DNA of 37,810 nucleotides from Rhodocyclaceae bacterium (GCA_004379165.1 NKXK01000014.1:1-37810); one strand, 5' to 3'. Positions 9,711-18,446 are shown, numbered from the stretch's first letter. Numbers and translations: made by a program. Notes: generated from the letters alone by a model not told the origin.

Positions 9711-9755
9711 CTGCGGTCAACCCGGATTTTTGGCCAATTTTCGGGTTCACCGTGA
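9711..9755. terminator. Copy B of the dispersed repeat as an inverted pair; likely bidirectional terminator
   Basis: Between the convergent sulP and RND permease genes, the repeat core occurs in both orientations. CGGTCAACCCG (9714-9724) pairs with CGGGTTCACCG (9742-9752) over 10 of 11 positions. The 17-nt loop contains ATTTTT and AATTTT runs. The position and symmetry suit a shared terminator. The pairing and the relation to the other copies are seen directly; the terminator role is inferred. Confidence 0.6.
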
Positions 9756-9776
9756 CAGGCGCAAGTGCAGCGCCTG
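9756..9776. other. Perfect 7-bp hairpin downstream of the RND permease gene
   Basis: CAGGCGC (9756-9762) and GCGCCTG (9770-9776) form a perfect stem with a 7-nt loop, 7 nt beyond the permease stop codon. No T-run follows on either strand. It may act together with the adjacent repeat hairpin at the end of the efflux transcript. Confidence 0.45.
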
Positions 9777-9783
9777 AAAGCGT

Positions 9784-12700
9784 TCAGTGCGGTTTCAGCC
9801 CAACCCGCGTCCGCACCGCGTTGATCAAATCATCGACAAAGGTAAACACCACCGGAATTACCAGCAGGCTGAGGAAGGTCGAGGTGATCAGGCCGCCGAT
9901 GACAACAATCGCCATCGGCGCACGGAAGCTGGGGTCGGTGCCGATGCCGAGCGCAATCGGCATCATGCCGGCGCCCATGGCGATGGTGGTCATGACGATC
10001 GGCCGCGCCCGCTTGCGGCAGGCGTCGAGCAGCGCGTGCCAGCGGTCCAGCCCGTGCTCGCGCCGCGCCAGCACGACGTAATCGACGAGCAGGATGGAGT
10101 TTTTAGTGGCGATGCCCATGAGCATGATCAGGCCGATCATCGACGGCATCGACAGCGCCGTCTGCGTCACGAACAGCGCCAGGAAGGCGCCAGGCACCGA
10201 GAGCACCAGCGCCGCGAGGATGGTCACCGGTTGCACGAAATCCTTGAACAGCAGCACCAGCACAACGTAGATGCAGAGCACGCCCGTCGCCATCGCCACC
10301 GAGAAGCTGCTGAACAGGTCGGCCATCGCCTCGGCGTCGCCGACCGTGGTCTGGATGATGCCGGGCGGCAACTGCTTGAGGCTGGGCAGCGCCAGCGCGT
10401 GCTTTTCGACTTCGCCGAGCGGCTGACCGTTGAGTTCGATCTCGAAGTTGATGTTGCGCAGGCGGTCGTAGCGGTCGATTTCGGCCGGGCCGCCGGCAAT
10501 CTCGATGCTGGCGATATTGGCCAGCATCACCGGGCCATGGGCGCCGGGCACGGTCAGGCGGCCAATCAGCGCCAGATCGGCGCGGGCCTCGGCGGGCAGG
10601 CGGACGACAATCGGAATCTGGCGCTGGGTGAGGTTGAGCTTGGCCAATCCCTGATCGTAGTCGCCGGCGGTGGCAATGCGTAGCGTGTCGGCAATCGCTG
10701 CCGAGGTGACGCCGAGGTCGGCCATGCGGGCGAAATCGGGGCGGATCACCAGTTCCGGCCGCGTCAAACTGGCGGTGGTGGTGACATTGCCGATACCGGG
10801 GATGCGGCGCAGTTCGCGCTCGACAACGCGACCGTGCTCGGCGAGCAGCGGGCCGTTTTCGCTGGCCAGCACCAGCACGTACTTCTCGTTGGCCGCGCCC
10901 AGGCCAACCTTGACCTGAGCGCCGGGAATTGCCGTCAGCGCCTCGCGCAGATCGCCCTCGATCATCTGCTTGGTAATGCCGGGGCGTTGCTTGCGCGGCG
11001 TCATGTTCAGCGTCAGCGTCGCCTTGCGCACTTCGGCGGCACCGCTCGGTGCAAAGGGGTCGCTGCCGGCCTTGCCGCCGCCGACCGCGGTATAGACCAG
11101 CTTGACGTGCGGATGTGCAGCGACGATTTCACGCGCCTGCTCGGCCGCCTGCAGCGTGTCCTTGAATTTGCTGCCCGGCGGCAGCGTCAGGTAGACCTGC
11201 GTCTGCGACAGGTCATCCGGCGGCAGGAAGCCGGTGGGCAGCAGCGGCACCAGCGCAAATGAGCCGAAGAAAAAGACGGTCGTTGCCGCCAGCGTCGTCA
11301 GCCGGTGCTTCAGGCACCAGGCCGCCCAGCCTTCGTAAATCCCCAGCCAGCGTGGCGTGCGCTCGGCATGCACAATGGGCCGCAGGATGTAGGCGGCCAT
11401 CATTGGGGTCAGCATACGGGCGACGACCAGCGAGAAGAAGACGGCAATCGCTGCCGTCCACCCGAACTGGACGAAGAACTTGCCCGGTACACCGCTCATG
11501 AAGGCCGTTGGCAGGAAGACCGCGATCAGCGTGAAGGTGGTGGCGATCACCGCCAGCCCGATTTCATCGGCCGCCTCCATCGCGGCCTGGTAGGGCGTCT
11601 TGCCCATGCGCAGGTGACGCATGATGTTTTCGATCTCGACAATCGCGTCATCGACGAGGATACCGACCACCAGCGACATCGACAGCAGTGTCACGACGTT
11701 GAGGGTGAAGCCCATCAGGTACATCACGGCAAAGGTCGGAATCGCCGACAGCGGCAGCGCCGCCGCCGAAACGAAGGTCGCCCGCCAGTCGCGCAGGAAG
11801 AGCCAGACGACGATGACGGCGAGGATGGCGCCCTCGATCAGCAGCGCCATCGAGCCCTCGTAGTTCTCGATCACCGGATCGACGAAATTGAAGGCTTCGG
11901 TGATGGTGATGTCCGGATGCTCAGCCTTCAGTTTTTCCAGCACAGCGCTGACGCCCGCTGCCACATCAAGCTCGCCGGCGCCCTTGCTGCGGGTGATCTC
12001 GAAGCCGACCACCGGCTTGCCGTTGAGCAACGCTGTGGTGCGCTCTTCGCCAACGGTGTCGGCCACCGTCGCCACCTGATCGAGGCGGACGTGACGGCCA
12101 TCGCCGAGCACGATGTCCATCGCCGCCAGTTCGGCCGCCGTCTGCACGGTGCCGATGGTGCGCACCGACTGTTCGCTACCGCCGACGTCGGTGCGGCCGC
12201 CCGATGCCTCCTGCTGGACACGCTTGAGCTGGCGTGAAGTCTCGGCGGCGGTGGCGTTCAGCGCCAGCATGCGTGCCGGGTCGAGTTCGATGCGGATTTC
12301 GCGGGTGACGCCGCCGACCCGCGACACGGCGCCCACGCCACGGGCGCTGAGCATGGCCTTGGTGATGGTGTTGTCGACGAACCACGACAAGGCCTCGTCG
12401 TCCATGCGCGTCGAGGCGACGGTGTAGGTGAGGATGGGGGCGCCGGAAAGATTGACCTTGCTGATTACCGGATCTTTCAGGTCGCCGGGCAGGTCGGCAC
12501 GGATGCGCGAGACGGCATCGCGCACGTCGTCGACGGCCTCCTGCGTCGGCTTTTCCAGGCGGAACTCGACGGTCACCGTCGCCGTACCATCCTGCACCTT
12601 GGTGTAGATGTGCTTGATACCCTGCAGCGTCGCCACCGAGTTCTCGATCTTGCGCGCGACCTCGGTTTCCATCTGCGCCGGGGCAGCGCCGGGCAGGCTG

Positions 12701-12846
12701 GCGGTGACCGTGACGGTAGGCAGGTCGATGTCCATGAACTGCTGGATCTTCATCGCCTTGAAGGCCATCAGGCCGGCCAGCGTCAGCATGGTGAAAAAGA
12801 GAATGGCCGGAATCGGGTTACGGATCGACCAGGAAGAAACGTTCAT
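9784..12846 (-). CDS. RND efflux transporter permease subunit (HAE1/AcrB-type)
   Basis: This 1020-residue inner-membrane proton antiporter is the pump subunit of a tripartite efflux system. It has the canonical RND layout: an N-terminal membrane helix (residues about 10-30), a porter domain, and a helix block with the proton-relay aspartates in GILVDDAIVEIENI (around residue 400). A second porter region (about residues 560-830) and a C-terminal helix block ending GLKPH follow. The sequence suits a drug or solvent exporter of the HAE1 group rather than a heavy-metal (CzcA) pump, but the substrate is unknown. The ATG overlaps the adaptor's stop codon (ATGA), so the two are translationally coupled. 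No outer-membrane factor gene follows, so it presumably borrows a TolC-like channel encoded elsewhere. Confidence 0.92.
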   Translation of the reverse strand: MNVSSWSIRNPIPAILFFTMLTLAGLMAFKAMKIQQFMDIDLPTVTVTASLPGAAPAQMETEVARKIENSVATLQGIKHIYTKVQDGTATVTVEFRLEKPTQEAVDDVRDAVSRIRADLPGDLKDPVISKVNLSGAPILTYTVASTRMDDEALSWFVDNTITKAMLSARGVGAVSRVGGVTREIRIELDPARMLALNATAAETSRQLKRVQQEASGGRTDVGGSEQSVRTIGTVQTAAELAAMDIVLGDGRHVRLDQVATVADTVGEERTTALLNGKPVVGFEITRSKGAGELDVAAGVSAVLEKLKAEHPDITITEAFNFVDPVIENYEGSMALLIEGAILAVIVVWLFLRDWRATFVSAAALPLSAIPTFAVMYLMGFTLNVVTLLSMSLVVGILVDDAIVEIENIMRHLRMGKTPYQAAMEAADEIGLAVIATTFTLIAVFLPTAFMSGVPGKFFVQFGWTAAIAVFFSLVVARMLTPMMAAYILRPIVHAERTPRWLGIYEGWAAWCLKHRLTTLAATTVFFFGSFALVPLLPTGFLPPDDLSQTQVYLTLPPGSKFKDTLQAAEQAREIVAAHPHVKLVYTAVGGGKAGSDPFAPSGAAEVRKATLTLNMTPRKQRPGITKQMIEGDLREALTAIPGAQVKVGLGAANEKYVLVLASENGPLLAEHGRVVERELRRIPGIGNVTTTASLTRPELVIRPDFARMADLGVTSAAIADTLRIATAGDYDQGLAKLNLTQRQIPIVVRLPAEARADLALIGRLTVPGAHGPVMLANIASIEIAGGPAEIDRYDRLRNINFEIELNGQPLGEVEKHALALPSLKQLPPGIIQTTVGDAEAMADLFSSFSVAMATGVLCIYVVLVLLFKDFVQPVTILAALVLSVPGAFLALFVTQTALSMPSMIGLIMLMGIATKNSILLVDYVVLARREHGLDRWHALLDACRKRARPIVMTTIAMGAGMMPIALGIGTDPSFRAPMAIVVIGGLITSTFLSLLVIPVVFTFVDDLINAVRTRVGLKPH

Positions 12847-14006
12847 TTGGCGTCGCCGCCTGCGGTCTGGGCACTGCCGGTGACGATCTTGATCGCGTCG
12901 CCATCGGCGAGGAAGGCGGCACCGGACTCGACCACGCGCGCGCCTTCCGGCAGGCCGGAGACGATTTCGACACGCTCGCCGATGCGGCGACCGGTGACGA
13001 CCTTGGTCTGCGCCACCCGGTCTTCGCCTTCAAGGCGGAAGATGTAGGCAAAGCCCTCACGCAACACCACGGCCGATTGCGGCAGCGTTGCCGCCGGTCG
13101 GGCGCCGAGCTCGAATTCGCCGCGGGCAAAGACCCCAGCCCGCACGGCAGTCGACGCCGGCAGATCGACAAAGACCAGGCCATTGCGGGTTTGCGGGTCG
13201 ACGCTGGGCGACACGGCGCGCAACTTGCCGGTCACCCGCTCCCCCGCCGGGCCGGTGAGCAGCGCCGGCATGCCCGCTTGCAGCTTGCCGAGATCGGCTG
13301 ATGGCACTTCAGCCCGCCACTCCAGCCGGCCGCCACGAATCAGACGGAACAGTTCCTGCCCGTTCTGCGTCAGCGAGCCGACGGTCGCCTGCCGCGCCGA
13401 GATCACGCCATCGTCGGGCGCGACGATGCTGGTGCGCGCCATTTTCAGTTCGGCAGCCTGCTGCCGTGCCTTGGCCGCGGCGAGACGCGCGCCAACGGTG
13501 TTTTCTGCTGTCTGGTACTGGGTTTGCGTCTGCGGGCTGTAAAAACCCTTTTCGCGCAGTTCGCGGGCGCGCAGAGCATTGGCCCGCGCCTCCTCGCTGC
13601 TGGCCGTCAATTCGGCCACTGCCGCCTTCGCTTCGGCGAGTTCGCTGCCGACAGTATCGGCGTCGATGCGTGCCAGCACCTGCCCCTTGCGCACGACGTC
13701 GCCGACCTGAGCGCGAACCTCGGTAATCCGGTAGTTGGCCACCTCAGGGCCGATGATGGCTTCCTGCCAGGCAACGACATTGCCGTTGGCGACCAGCGTT
13801 TGCGGCCAGTTCGCCATCTCGGCCCGGACCAGACGTACCGAGAGTGCCGGGCGGCCGGCCTTTGCGGGTGCCCCATCAGGGGCAGGCGCGGGTGCCGGAG
13901 AGGCCGCGGGGCGCAGTGCAAAAAAGGCGCCAATGGCAACCACGGCCACCAGGGCGAAAACGATATTTTTGCGCCGGGCAGGCGCGGGAGGGGTATCCGA
14001 TTTCAT
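12843..14006 (-). CDS. RND efflux periplasmic adaptor (membrane fusion protein)
   Basis: This 387-residue adaptor bridges the RND permease and an outer-membrane channel. A cytoplasmic N-terminus (MKSDTPPAPARRKN) precedes one membrane anchor (about residues 14-32) and an Ala/Pro-rich linker. Then come the first half of a barrel-sandwich (lipoyl-like) domain, an alpha-hairpin rich in Ala, Glu and Arg (about residues 125-190), the second half-motif, a beta-barrel domain, and a membrane-proximal domain ending near IVTGSAQTAGGDAK. I chose the ATG at 14006, with AAGG 8 nt upstream. A TTG 51 nt further upstream is also in frame, but would put extra residues before the anchor. The gene is the first of the efflux pair, and a perfect inverted repeat lies 67-82 nt upstream of its start. 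Confidence 0.9.
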   Translation of the reverse strand: MKSDTPPAPARRKNIVFALVAVVAIGAFFALRPAASPAPAPAPDGAPAKAGRPALSVRLVRAEMANWPQTLVANGNVVAWQEAIIGPEVANYRITEVRAQVGDVVRKGQVLARIDADTVGSELAEAKAAVAELTASSEEARANALRARELREKGFYSPQTQTQYQTAENTVGARLAAAKARQQAAELKMARTSIVAPDDGVISARQATVGSLTQNGQELFRLIRGGRLEWRAEVPSADLGKLQAGMPALLTGPAGERVTGKLRAVSPSVDPQTRNGLVFVDLPASTAVRAGVFARGEFELGARPAATLPQSAVVLREGFAYIFRLEGEDRVAQTKVVTGRRIGERVEIVSGLPEGARVVESGAAFLADGDAIKIVTGSAQTAGGDAK

Positions 14007-14072
14007 GCCAAAAACCTTGTCGACCACAGCAGCGGGCAATGATAACAAGCCCGCCAAGATGCCGCTAACTTA

Positions 14073-14088
14073 ATGACCCTTCGGTCAT
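14073..14088. promoter_or_regulatory. ATGACC-N4-GGTCAT inverted repeat upstream of the efflux operon (candidate operator)
   Basis: Two perfect 6-bp arms (14073-14078 and 14083-14088) flank a 4-bp centre. The site lies just upstream of a plausible minus-strand -35/-10 pair for the adaptor gene (TTAGCG, then TATCAT about 18 nt on). Such symmetry is typical of TetR-type operators that control RND pumps. The right arm shares a base with the stop codon of the CoA-transferase gene. It could instead be a short hairpin ending that transcript, but no T-run follows on the minus strand. No regulator gene is adjacent. Confidence 0.45.
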
Positions 14089-16091
14089 CAGTTGTGTTGA
14101 AGGTTCCCGGCGGCAGCGTCGATGCTGTCAAAAATCTTCGGCGTGATCTCCTGTTTCGCCAGCGCCTCGCCGAGCTTTACGCGCAGGAAGGTGCTCGACG
14201 TATAGCGGGTGACATCGTGATACCGCCGCGCCATCAGCGCCTTGACCATCGCGATGTAGTCATCGACCAGTTCCGGGGCGATGCTGAAGCGGTCGTAATT
14301 GACGATGGCGTTGACCTTGTGGCCGATGCCGGCCAGCGCGGCTTCAACGGCGGCATCGATCTCGGCAATATCGCCCGCCTTGCGCACCGACAGTCCGGCG
14401 AAGTCGACGAAGAACAGATTGTGCCCGGCGTTGTAAGACAGGCGCTCGGCAAGCGGCCGGTCGAGCAATTCATGGCGGATGCCCATCGGCGCGTCGTTGA
14501 AAATGCGGGCATCCATCAGCCGCGGCGGCGTCGGCATCAGCGGTGCGAATTCCATGCGGTCGAGAATGTCGCGCTGGAGATCGACGCCGGGTGCGATTTC
14601 GCTCAATACCAGCCCGTCGGCGGTCAGCTCGAAAACGCAGCGCTCAGTGATGTAGAGCACGGTCTTGCCCCACTTGGCCGCCTGCGGCCCGCTGAAGGTG
14701 CGGTGCTCGACTTCGTCGACGAACTTCACCGCGCTGCCGTCTTCCAGAATTTGCAACTTTCCGGCGTCGACCGCAACCTCCAGGTTGCCGGCCGTAAACG
14801 TCCCGACGAAAACCACTTTCTTGGCATTTTGCGAGATATTGATGAAGCCGCCGGCGCCGGCCAGGCGCGGCCCGAATTTTGAAACGTTGAGGTTGCCCTG
14901 ACGGTCGGCCTGCGCCAGCCCGAGGAAGGCGATGTCCAGCCCGCCGCCGTCGTAGAAATCGAACTGGCTGGGCTGGTCGATAATCGCCTGGGTGTTGGTC
15001 GCGGCGCCGAAATTCAGCCCCCCCGCCGGCACCCCGCCGATGACGCCCGGCTCGGCAGTCAGCGTCAGCAGGTCGATGATGTGTTCTTCGGTCGCCACAT
15101 TGGCGACGCCCTCCGGCATGCCGATGCCGAGATTGACGACGGCGTTGGCCGACAGCTCCATCGCGGCGCGGCGGGCGATGATCTTGCGCTCGCTCATCGG
15201 CATCGGTGCGATGGCCGACATCGGCACCTTGATCTCGCCGGCAAAGGCCGCGCTGTATTGCTCGATGAAGGTCTGCATGTGGTATTCAGGCTTCTCGGCG
15301 ACGACGACGCAGTCGACGAGAACCCCCGGGATCTTCACCTGGCGCGGGTTGAGCGTGCCACGCTCGGCAATGCGCTCCACCTGGGCGATGACGATGCCGC
15401 CCGAATTGTGCGCAGCGGTGGCGATGGCCAGGGCCTCCAGCGTCAGCGCCTCCTTTTCCATGGTGATATTGCCGTCCGGATCGGCGGTTGTACCGCGGAT
15501 GATGCCGACGTTGATCGGAAAGGCCTTGTAGAACAGATATTCCTCGCCGTCGATTTCCATCACGCGCACCAGATCGCGGGTGGTCATCGCATTCAGCTTG
15601 CCGCCCCCGAAGCGGGGATCAACAAAGGTACCGAGGCCGACGCGGCTGATCGTGCCGGGCTTGCCGGCGGCGACATCGCGGAACAGGTGCGAAATCACGC
15701 CCTGCGGCAGGTTGTAGGCCTCGATGCGGTTGGCCACGGCCAGTTGTTGCAACTTGGGCACCAGCCCCCAGTGCCCACCAATCACCCGCGACACCAGACC
15801 ATCATGGCCGAGATGGTTAAGCCCGCGGTTCTTGCCGTCGCCCTGGCCGGCGGCATACACCAGTGTCAGGCCACGCGGGCCGCCGAGACCGTGAATATCC
15901 GCCGACTGCGTTTCGAGAAAACGCTCTTCCAGTGCCACGGCAATGTTTTCCGGAAAGCCAATGCCGACAAAGCCCCCGGTGGCGACGGTATCGCCATCCT
16001 TGATCAGGCGGACGGCATCGCGCGCCGAAACCACCTTCCCGGTATCGGAAGCGGACAGGGAAGCGGCCATCGGGTGACTGGAGAGCGACAT
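14088..16091 (-). CDS. Acyl-CoA:acetate/3-ketoacid CoA-transferase, fused alpha and beta subunits (family I)
   Basis: This 667-residue enzyme transfers CoA between an acyl-CoA and a free acid such as acetate or propionate. The alpha-like half has the glycine-rich segment [15 protein letters not shown] near residue 38. The beta-like half has [19 protein letters not shown] and the catalytic-glutamate segment [14 protein letters not shown], with the glutamate at residue 347; in family I this residue forms the glutamyl-CoA thioester. The fused layout is like YdiF and propionate CoA-transferases. The C-terminal 120 residues (an acidic region with [12 protein letters not shown]) extend beyond the core. 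The start at 16091 has GAGGA 5 nt upstream. An in-frame ATG 33 nt earlier (16124) lies in the upstream terminator and was rejected. The physiological acyl group is not predictable here. Confidence 0.85.
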   Translation of the reverse strand: MSLSSHPMAASLSASDTGKVVSARDAVRLIKDGDTVATGGFVGIGFPENIAVALEERFLETQSADIHGLGGPRGLTLVYAAGQGDGKNRGLNHLGHDGLVSRVIGGHWGLVPKLQQLAVANRIEAYNLPQGVISHLFRDVAAGKPGTISRVGLGTFVDPRFGGGKLNAMTTRDLVRVMEIDGEEYLFYKAFPINVGIIRGTTADPDGNITMEKEALTLEALAIATAAHNSGGIVIAQVERIAERGTLNPRQVKIPGVLVDCVVVAEKPEYHMQTFIEQYSAAFAGEIKVPMSAIAPMPMSERKIIARRAAMELSANAVVNLGIGMPEGVANVATEEHIIDLLTLTAEPGVIGGVPAGGLNFGAATNTQAIIDQPSQFDFYDGGGLDIAFLGLAQADRQGNLNVSKFGPRLAGAGGFINISQNAKKVVFVGTFTAGNLEVAVDAGKLQILEDGSAVKFVDEVEHRTFSGPQAAKWGKTVLYITERCVFELTADGLVLSEIAPGVDLQRDILDRMEFAPLMPTPPRLMDARIFNDAPMGIRHELLDRPLAERLSYNAGHNLFFVDFAGLSVRKAGDIAEIDAAVEAALAGIGHKVNAIVNYDRFSIAPELVDDYIAMVKALMARRYHDVTRYTSSTFLRVKLGEALAKQEITPKIFDSIDAAAGNLQHN

Positions 16092-16122
16092 GAATTCCTC
16101 GGGATGGGTATCGGTCAAATGC

Positions 16123-16146
16123 AAAAAAGGGGGCCGAGCCCCCTTT
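16123..16146 (-). terminator. Intrinsic terminator after the CBS-domain gene
   Basis: On the minus strand, AAAGGGGGC pairs with GCCCCCTTT around a 3-nt loop and runs directly into six T residues. It lies 18 nt past the CBS gene stop and upstream of the CoA-transferase start, separating the two transcripts. Confidence 0.85.
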
Positions 16147-16163
16147 GGTTCATGGCACCGGCC

Positions 16164-16748
16164 TCAGTTGGCCAGCGCCGCTTCGATCTCGGCAAAGGTA
16201 CGCGGCAGGTCGAAGCCGAGTACCGGCACGCCCAGCAGACGGCCGATATGGGTTGCCGAGAACAGGCCGCGCACCCGCGGCAACCCGGTGGCCGGGTCGT
16301 TGTCCTCGACCAGGATATGCTGACGGCCAACCTTCTTCAGCGCCGCCAAAATGTCGGCAACGCGGGCGTTCAGGACTTCGGACAGATACAGGGTGTCGAT
16401 GCTTTCCACCGGCGTCATCAGATCGGACACCGTCAGTTCGTCGCGCTTGATACCACGCGCCTGAACGATCTGCATCGGCTTCTCGCCCAGGATGTCGCGG
16501 GCAGTAATCAGGCCGAGCACGGCCTCGTCCTTGCCCACCACCATCAGCAGACGGACGCCGCGCGAAATCATCCGCGCATTGGCATCATCGACCAACGCAT
16601 CGCCGCTGATGGCGACTACGTTGATGCGGGCAAAGTCGGTCATCGCCTCGATCGCGGGCGAATCGGCGCCCACCTGATTGAAGCCGGATTCGCACAGCGT
16701 GGCGTTCTGGGAAAGTTTGTGCGTGCGCACGTTCGCTGCCAGGGTCAT
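16164..16748 (-). CDS. CBS-domain pair protein
   Basis: This 194-residue soluble protein is built almost wholly from two CBS motifs. The first is at about residues 38-85 (VDDANARMISRGVRLLMVV...GLITARDIL) and the second at about residues 105-180 (VSDLMTPVESIDTL...GLFSATHIGRLLG). CBS pairs bind adenine nucleotides and act as energy or redox sensors, often through partner proteins; no catalytic domain is attached here and the partner is unknown. I chose ATG 16748 because GGAGG lies 8 nt upstream. Two longer in-frame starts exist (16802, 16760), but they would place the ribosome site inside the coding region. It has its own candidate promoter upstream and an intrinsic terminator downstream, so it is probably monocistronic. 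Confidence 0.85.
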   Translation of the reverse strand: MTLAANVRTHKLSQNATLCESGFNQVGADSPAIEAMTDFARINVVAISGDALVDDANARMISRGVRLLMVVGKDEAVLGLITARDILGEKPMQIVQARGIKRDELTVSDLMTPVESIDTLYLSEVLNARVADILAALKKVGRQHILVEDNDPATGLPRVRGLFSATHIGRLLGVPVLGFDLPRTFAEIEAALAN

Positions 16749-16817
16749 GTCTCGTTCCTCCATCGTTGTTCGGTCGTCGTTGGGGCTGCTTATCGTTATC
16801 AATACCCCGTGCGGCGA

Positions 16818-16846
16818 AGTATTGAGGGATTCAGGCAGCTTGACAA
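16818..16846 (-). promoter_or_regulatory. Sigma70-like promoter for the CBS-domain gene
   Basis: Minus strand: TTGTCA (16841-16846), a 17-bp spacer, then AATACT (16818-16823). This would give a leader of about 60 nt before the CBS gene. It falls between the tRNA terminator and the gene, where a promoter is needed. Confidence 0.5.
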
Positions 16847-16878
16847 GAGGACGAGGGAAAACCCTGAGACGAAAATAC

Positions 16879-16906
16879 AGAAGGCCCGGAAAAATCCGGG
16901 CCTTCT
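16879..16906 (-). terminator. Terminator hairpin after tRNA-Ala
   Basis: A perfect 12-bp inverted repeat (AGAAGGCCCGGA, 4-nt loop, TCCGGGCCTTCT) begins 11 nt beyond the tRNA 3' end. On the minus strand it is followed by GTATTTTC, a weak T-tract. Confidence 0.8.
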
Positions 16907-16916
16907 CGCGGGAACC

Positions 16917-16992
<76 letters not shown>

Positions 16993-17006
16993 GACGTCTG
17001 GCAACG

Positions 17007-17037
17007 ATTATAGCAGCAGGGTCGGCGCACGGCGCAA
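17007..17037 (-). promoter_or_regulatory. Promoter of tRNA-Ala
   Basis: Minus strand: consensus -10 TATAAT at 17007-17012, with TTGCGC at 17032-17037 as the best -35 (19-bp spacer, longer than ideal). Transcription would start about 8 nt before the mature tRNA 5' end. Confidence 0.65.
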
Positions 17038-17069
17038 GCCAACCGCTGGCCCTCAAAGGACAAACAAAC

Positions 17070-17411
17070 ATGAGTTCATGCAAGATCGCCGACCGCCGCT
17101 GCCAGCCCTGCGAGGGTGGCGTAGCACCATTGGACGGGGCCGCTTGCCGGCAACTGCTGGCCGACCTGCCTGGCTGGCAGCTCGAAGGCAAGACACTCGT
17201 CCGCAGCTTCTCCTTCCGCAACCACTACGAGGCGATGGCCTTCGTCAATGCGGTGGCGTGGGTATCGCACCAGGAAGACCATCACCCGGAAATCGTCGTC
17301 GGATACAAGGATGTCCGGGTCAGCTACTGGACGCACGCCATCGACGGCTTGTCGGAGAACGATTTCATCTGCGCGGCCAAGGTCGGCAAACTGGCCGGTT
17401 TTTCGGGTTGA
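17070..17411 (+). CDS. phhB: 4a-hydroxytetrahydrobiopterin dehydratase (pterin-4a-carbinolamine dehydratase)
   Basis: This 113-residue enzyme dehydrates 4a-hydroxy-tetrahydropterin, recycling the cofactor of phenylalanine hydroxylase. The family active-site signature EDHHPEI is at residues 69-75, followed by VSYWTHAIDGLSENDFICAAK, which matches the dehydratase C-terminal pattern. The N-terminus has four cysteines within 25 residues (SSCKIADRRCQPCEGG...CRQLL), reminiscent of the CxxC-containing proteobacterial forms. The ATG at 17070 has AAAGGA 9 nt upstream. The last few codons and the TGA stop fall inside copy C of the dispersed repeat, so the C-terminal FSG is repeat-derived. The gene converges on tsaC with a 39-nt gap. 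No phenylalanine hydroxylase gene is in the window. Confidence 0.92.
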   Translation: MSSCKIADRRCQPCEGGVAPLDGAACRQLLADLPGWQLEGKTLVRSFSFRNHYEAMAFVNAVAWVSHQEDHHPEIVVGYKDVRVSYWTHAIDGLSENDFICAAKVGKLAGFSG

Positions 17412-17420
17412 CCGCAGCAG
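17392..17420 (+). repeat. Copy C of the dispersed repeat, overlapping the phhB stop codon
   Basis: GGTTTTTCGGGTTGACCGCA matches the repeat core. The TGA at 17409-17411, inside GGGTTGACC, is the phhB stop. The copy lies in the gap between convergent phhB and tsaC. Confidence 0.65.
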
Positions 17421-17450
17421 TCGCTGGCGTAGCCTTAAGCCAGCAATGAT

Positions 17451-18446
17451 TCAGCCCTGCCCGGCGCCGGCCACCGCACGGCGCAGACGGTCAGCCACCG
17501 CGGCCCATTCGGGATCGGCAGGCAGCGCTTCGACGACGATGAGTTCGACACCGGCATGGTCCATGTCGCGCAGCGCGGCGTAGAGGTCATGGGCATAGCC
17601 GACCGGATCGGCGGGCATCAGCCGCCAGGCGTGTGGCATGCCGGCCTGCGGCGGCTGGTTGGCACTGATCACGGCACAACGGCCACCGCGATGGCGCTGG
17701 GCGTTGATGAAATCGAGCAGGCGCTCGCCAGCGACCATACGCAGCGGCGTTGTCGGCGCATAGTGCGCCTCGAGCGATCCGGAAACGCGCGGCGCGCCGG
17801 CGGCGGTGATGATGGCTGGCACCCGGCCGAAAACCGCTTCCAGATGAACCGGCAAAATATGCCCCGGCCGGAGCACGACCGGCTCACCGCGCGAGCAATC
17901 GACGATGGTCGATTCGATGCCGACCTTGCAGGCGCCGCCGTCGAGAATCAGGGGAACGCGCTCACCAAGCTCTTCAGCGACATGCACGGCGGTGGTCGGG
18001 CTGATACGGCCGAAGCGATTGGCCGACGGCGCGGCGATACCGGCGTGCTTGCTCTTGGCGGCGGCGAAGCGGCGTAGCAGTTCCAGCGCCACCGGGTGGC
18101 CCGGAACGCGCAGGCCGACGGTGTCCTGCCCGCCGGTGACGGCATCGGGCACCCAGGCCTGTTTTTTGAGGATCAGCGTCAGCGGGCCGGGCCAGAAGTT
18201 TTCCATCAGTTCCCAGGCAACATCCGGCACCTGCTCGGCCCAGTAGTCGACGGCATCGTGGCCGGCGAGATGGACAATCAGCGGGTGGTCGGCCGGGCGG
18301 CCTTTGGCAGCGAAGATCCTGGCGACCGCCGCCGGATTGGCCGCATCGGCACCGAGGCCGTAGACGGTCTCGGTCGGCATGCCGACCAGTTCACCAGCAA
18401 GCAGCAGATCAACGGCGCGCTGGTAATCGGCTTCGCTGGGAAACAT
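17451..18446 (-). CDS. tsaC: L-threonylcarbamoyladenylate synthase (TsaC/Sua5, long form)
   Basis: This enzyme makes threonylcarbamoyl-AMP from threonine, bicarbonate and ATP, the first step of t6A37 modification of ANN-decoding tRNAs. The 331-residue length marks the Sua5 form: a YrdC domain (residues 1-200) plus a C-terminal Sua5 domain. The YrdC part shows MPTETVYGLGADA, KGRPADHPLIVHL (the KxR nucleotide-binding region) and PSANRFGRISPTTAVHV. The linker segment SGSLEAHYAPTTPLRM precedes the Sua5 domain (about residues 230-331). The ATG at 18446 overlaps the purK stop by one base (TGATG), giving translational coupling. The frame stays open for 267 nt upstream inside purK, but that is shadow sequence. 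Confidence 0.9.
   Translation of the reverse strand: MFPSEADYQRAVDLLLAGELVGMPTETVYGLGADAANPAAVARIFAAKGRPADHPLIVHLAGHDAVDYWAEQVPDVAWELMENFWPGPLTLILKKQAWVPDAVTGGQDTVGLRVPGHPVALELLRRFAAAKSKHAGIAAPSANRFGRISPTTAVHVAEELGERVPLILDGGACKVGIESTIVDCSRGEPVVLRPGHILPVHLEAVFGRVPAIITAAGAPRVSGSLEAHYAPTTPLRMVAGERLLDFINAQRHRGGRCAVISANQPPQAGMPHAWRLMPADPVGYAHDLYAALRDMDHAGVELIVVEALPADPEWAAVADRLRRAVAGAGQG

Noticed and set aside
11305..12237. 310-codon plus-strand open frame inside the RND permease gene, and similar long frames antisense to the CoA-transferase, folD and iorA
   Set aside because: Their translations are rich in His, Arg, Gln and Asp with no recognisable motif. They mirror the codon pattern of well-identified genes on the other strand.
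16879..16906. Perfect inverted repeat next to the tRNA as a possible integration attachment site
   Set aside because: It lies just downstream of the tRNA, as a terminator should. There is no integrase gene or duplicated tRNA 3' end nearby.
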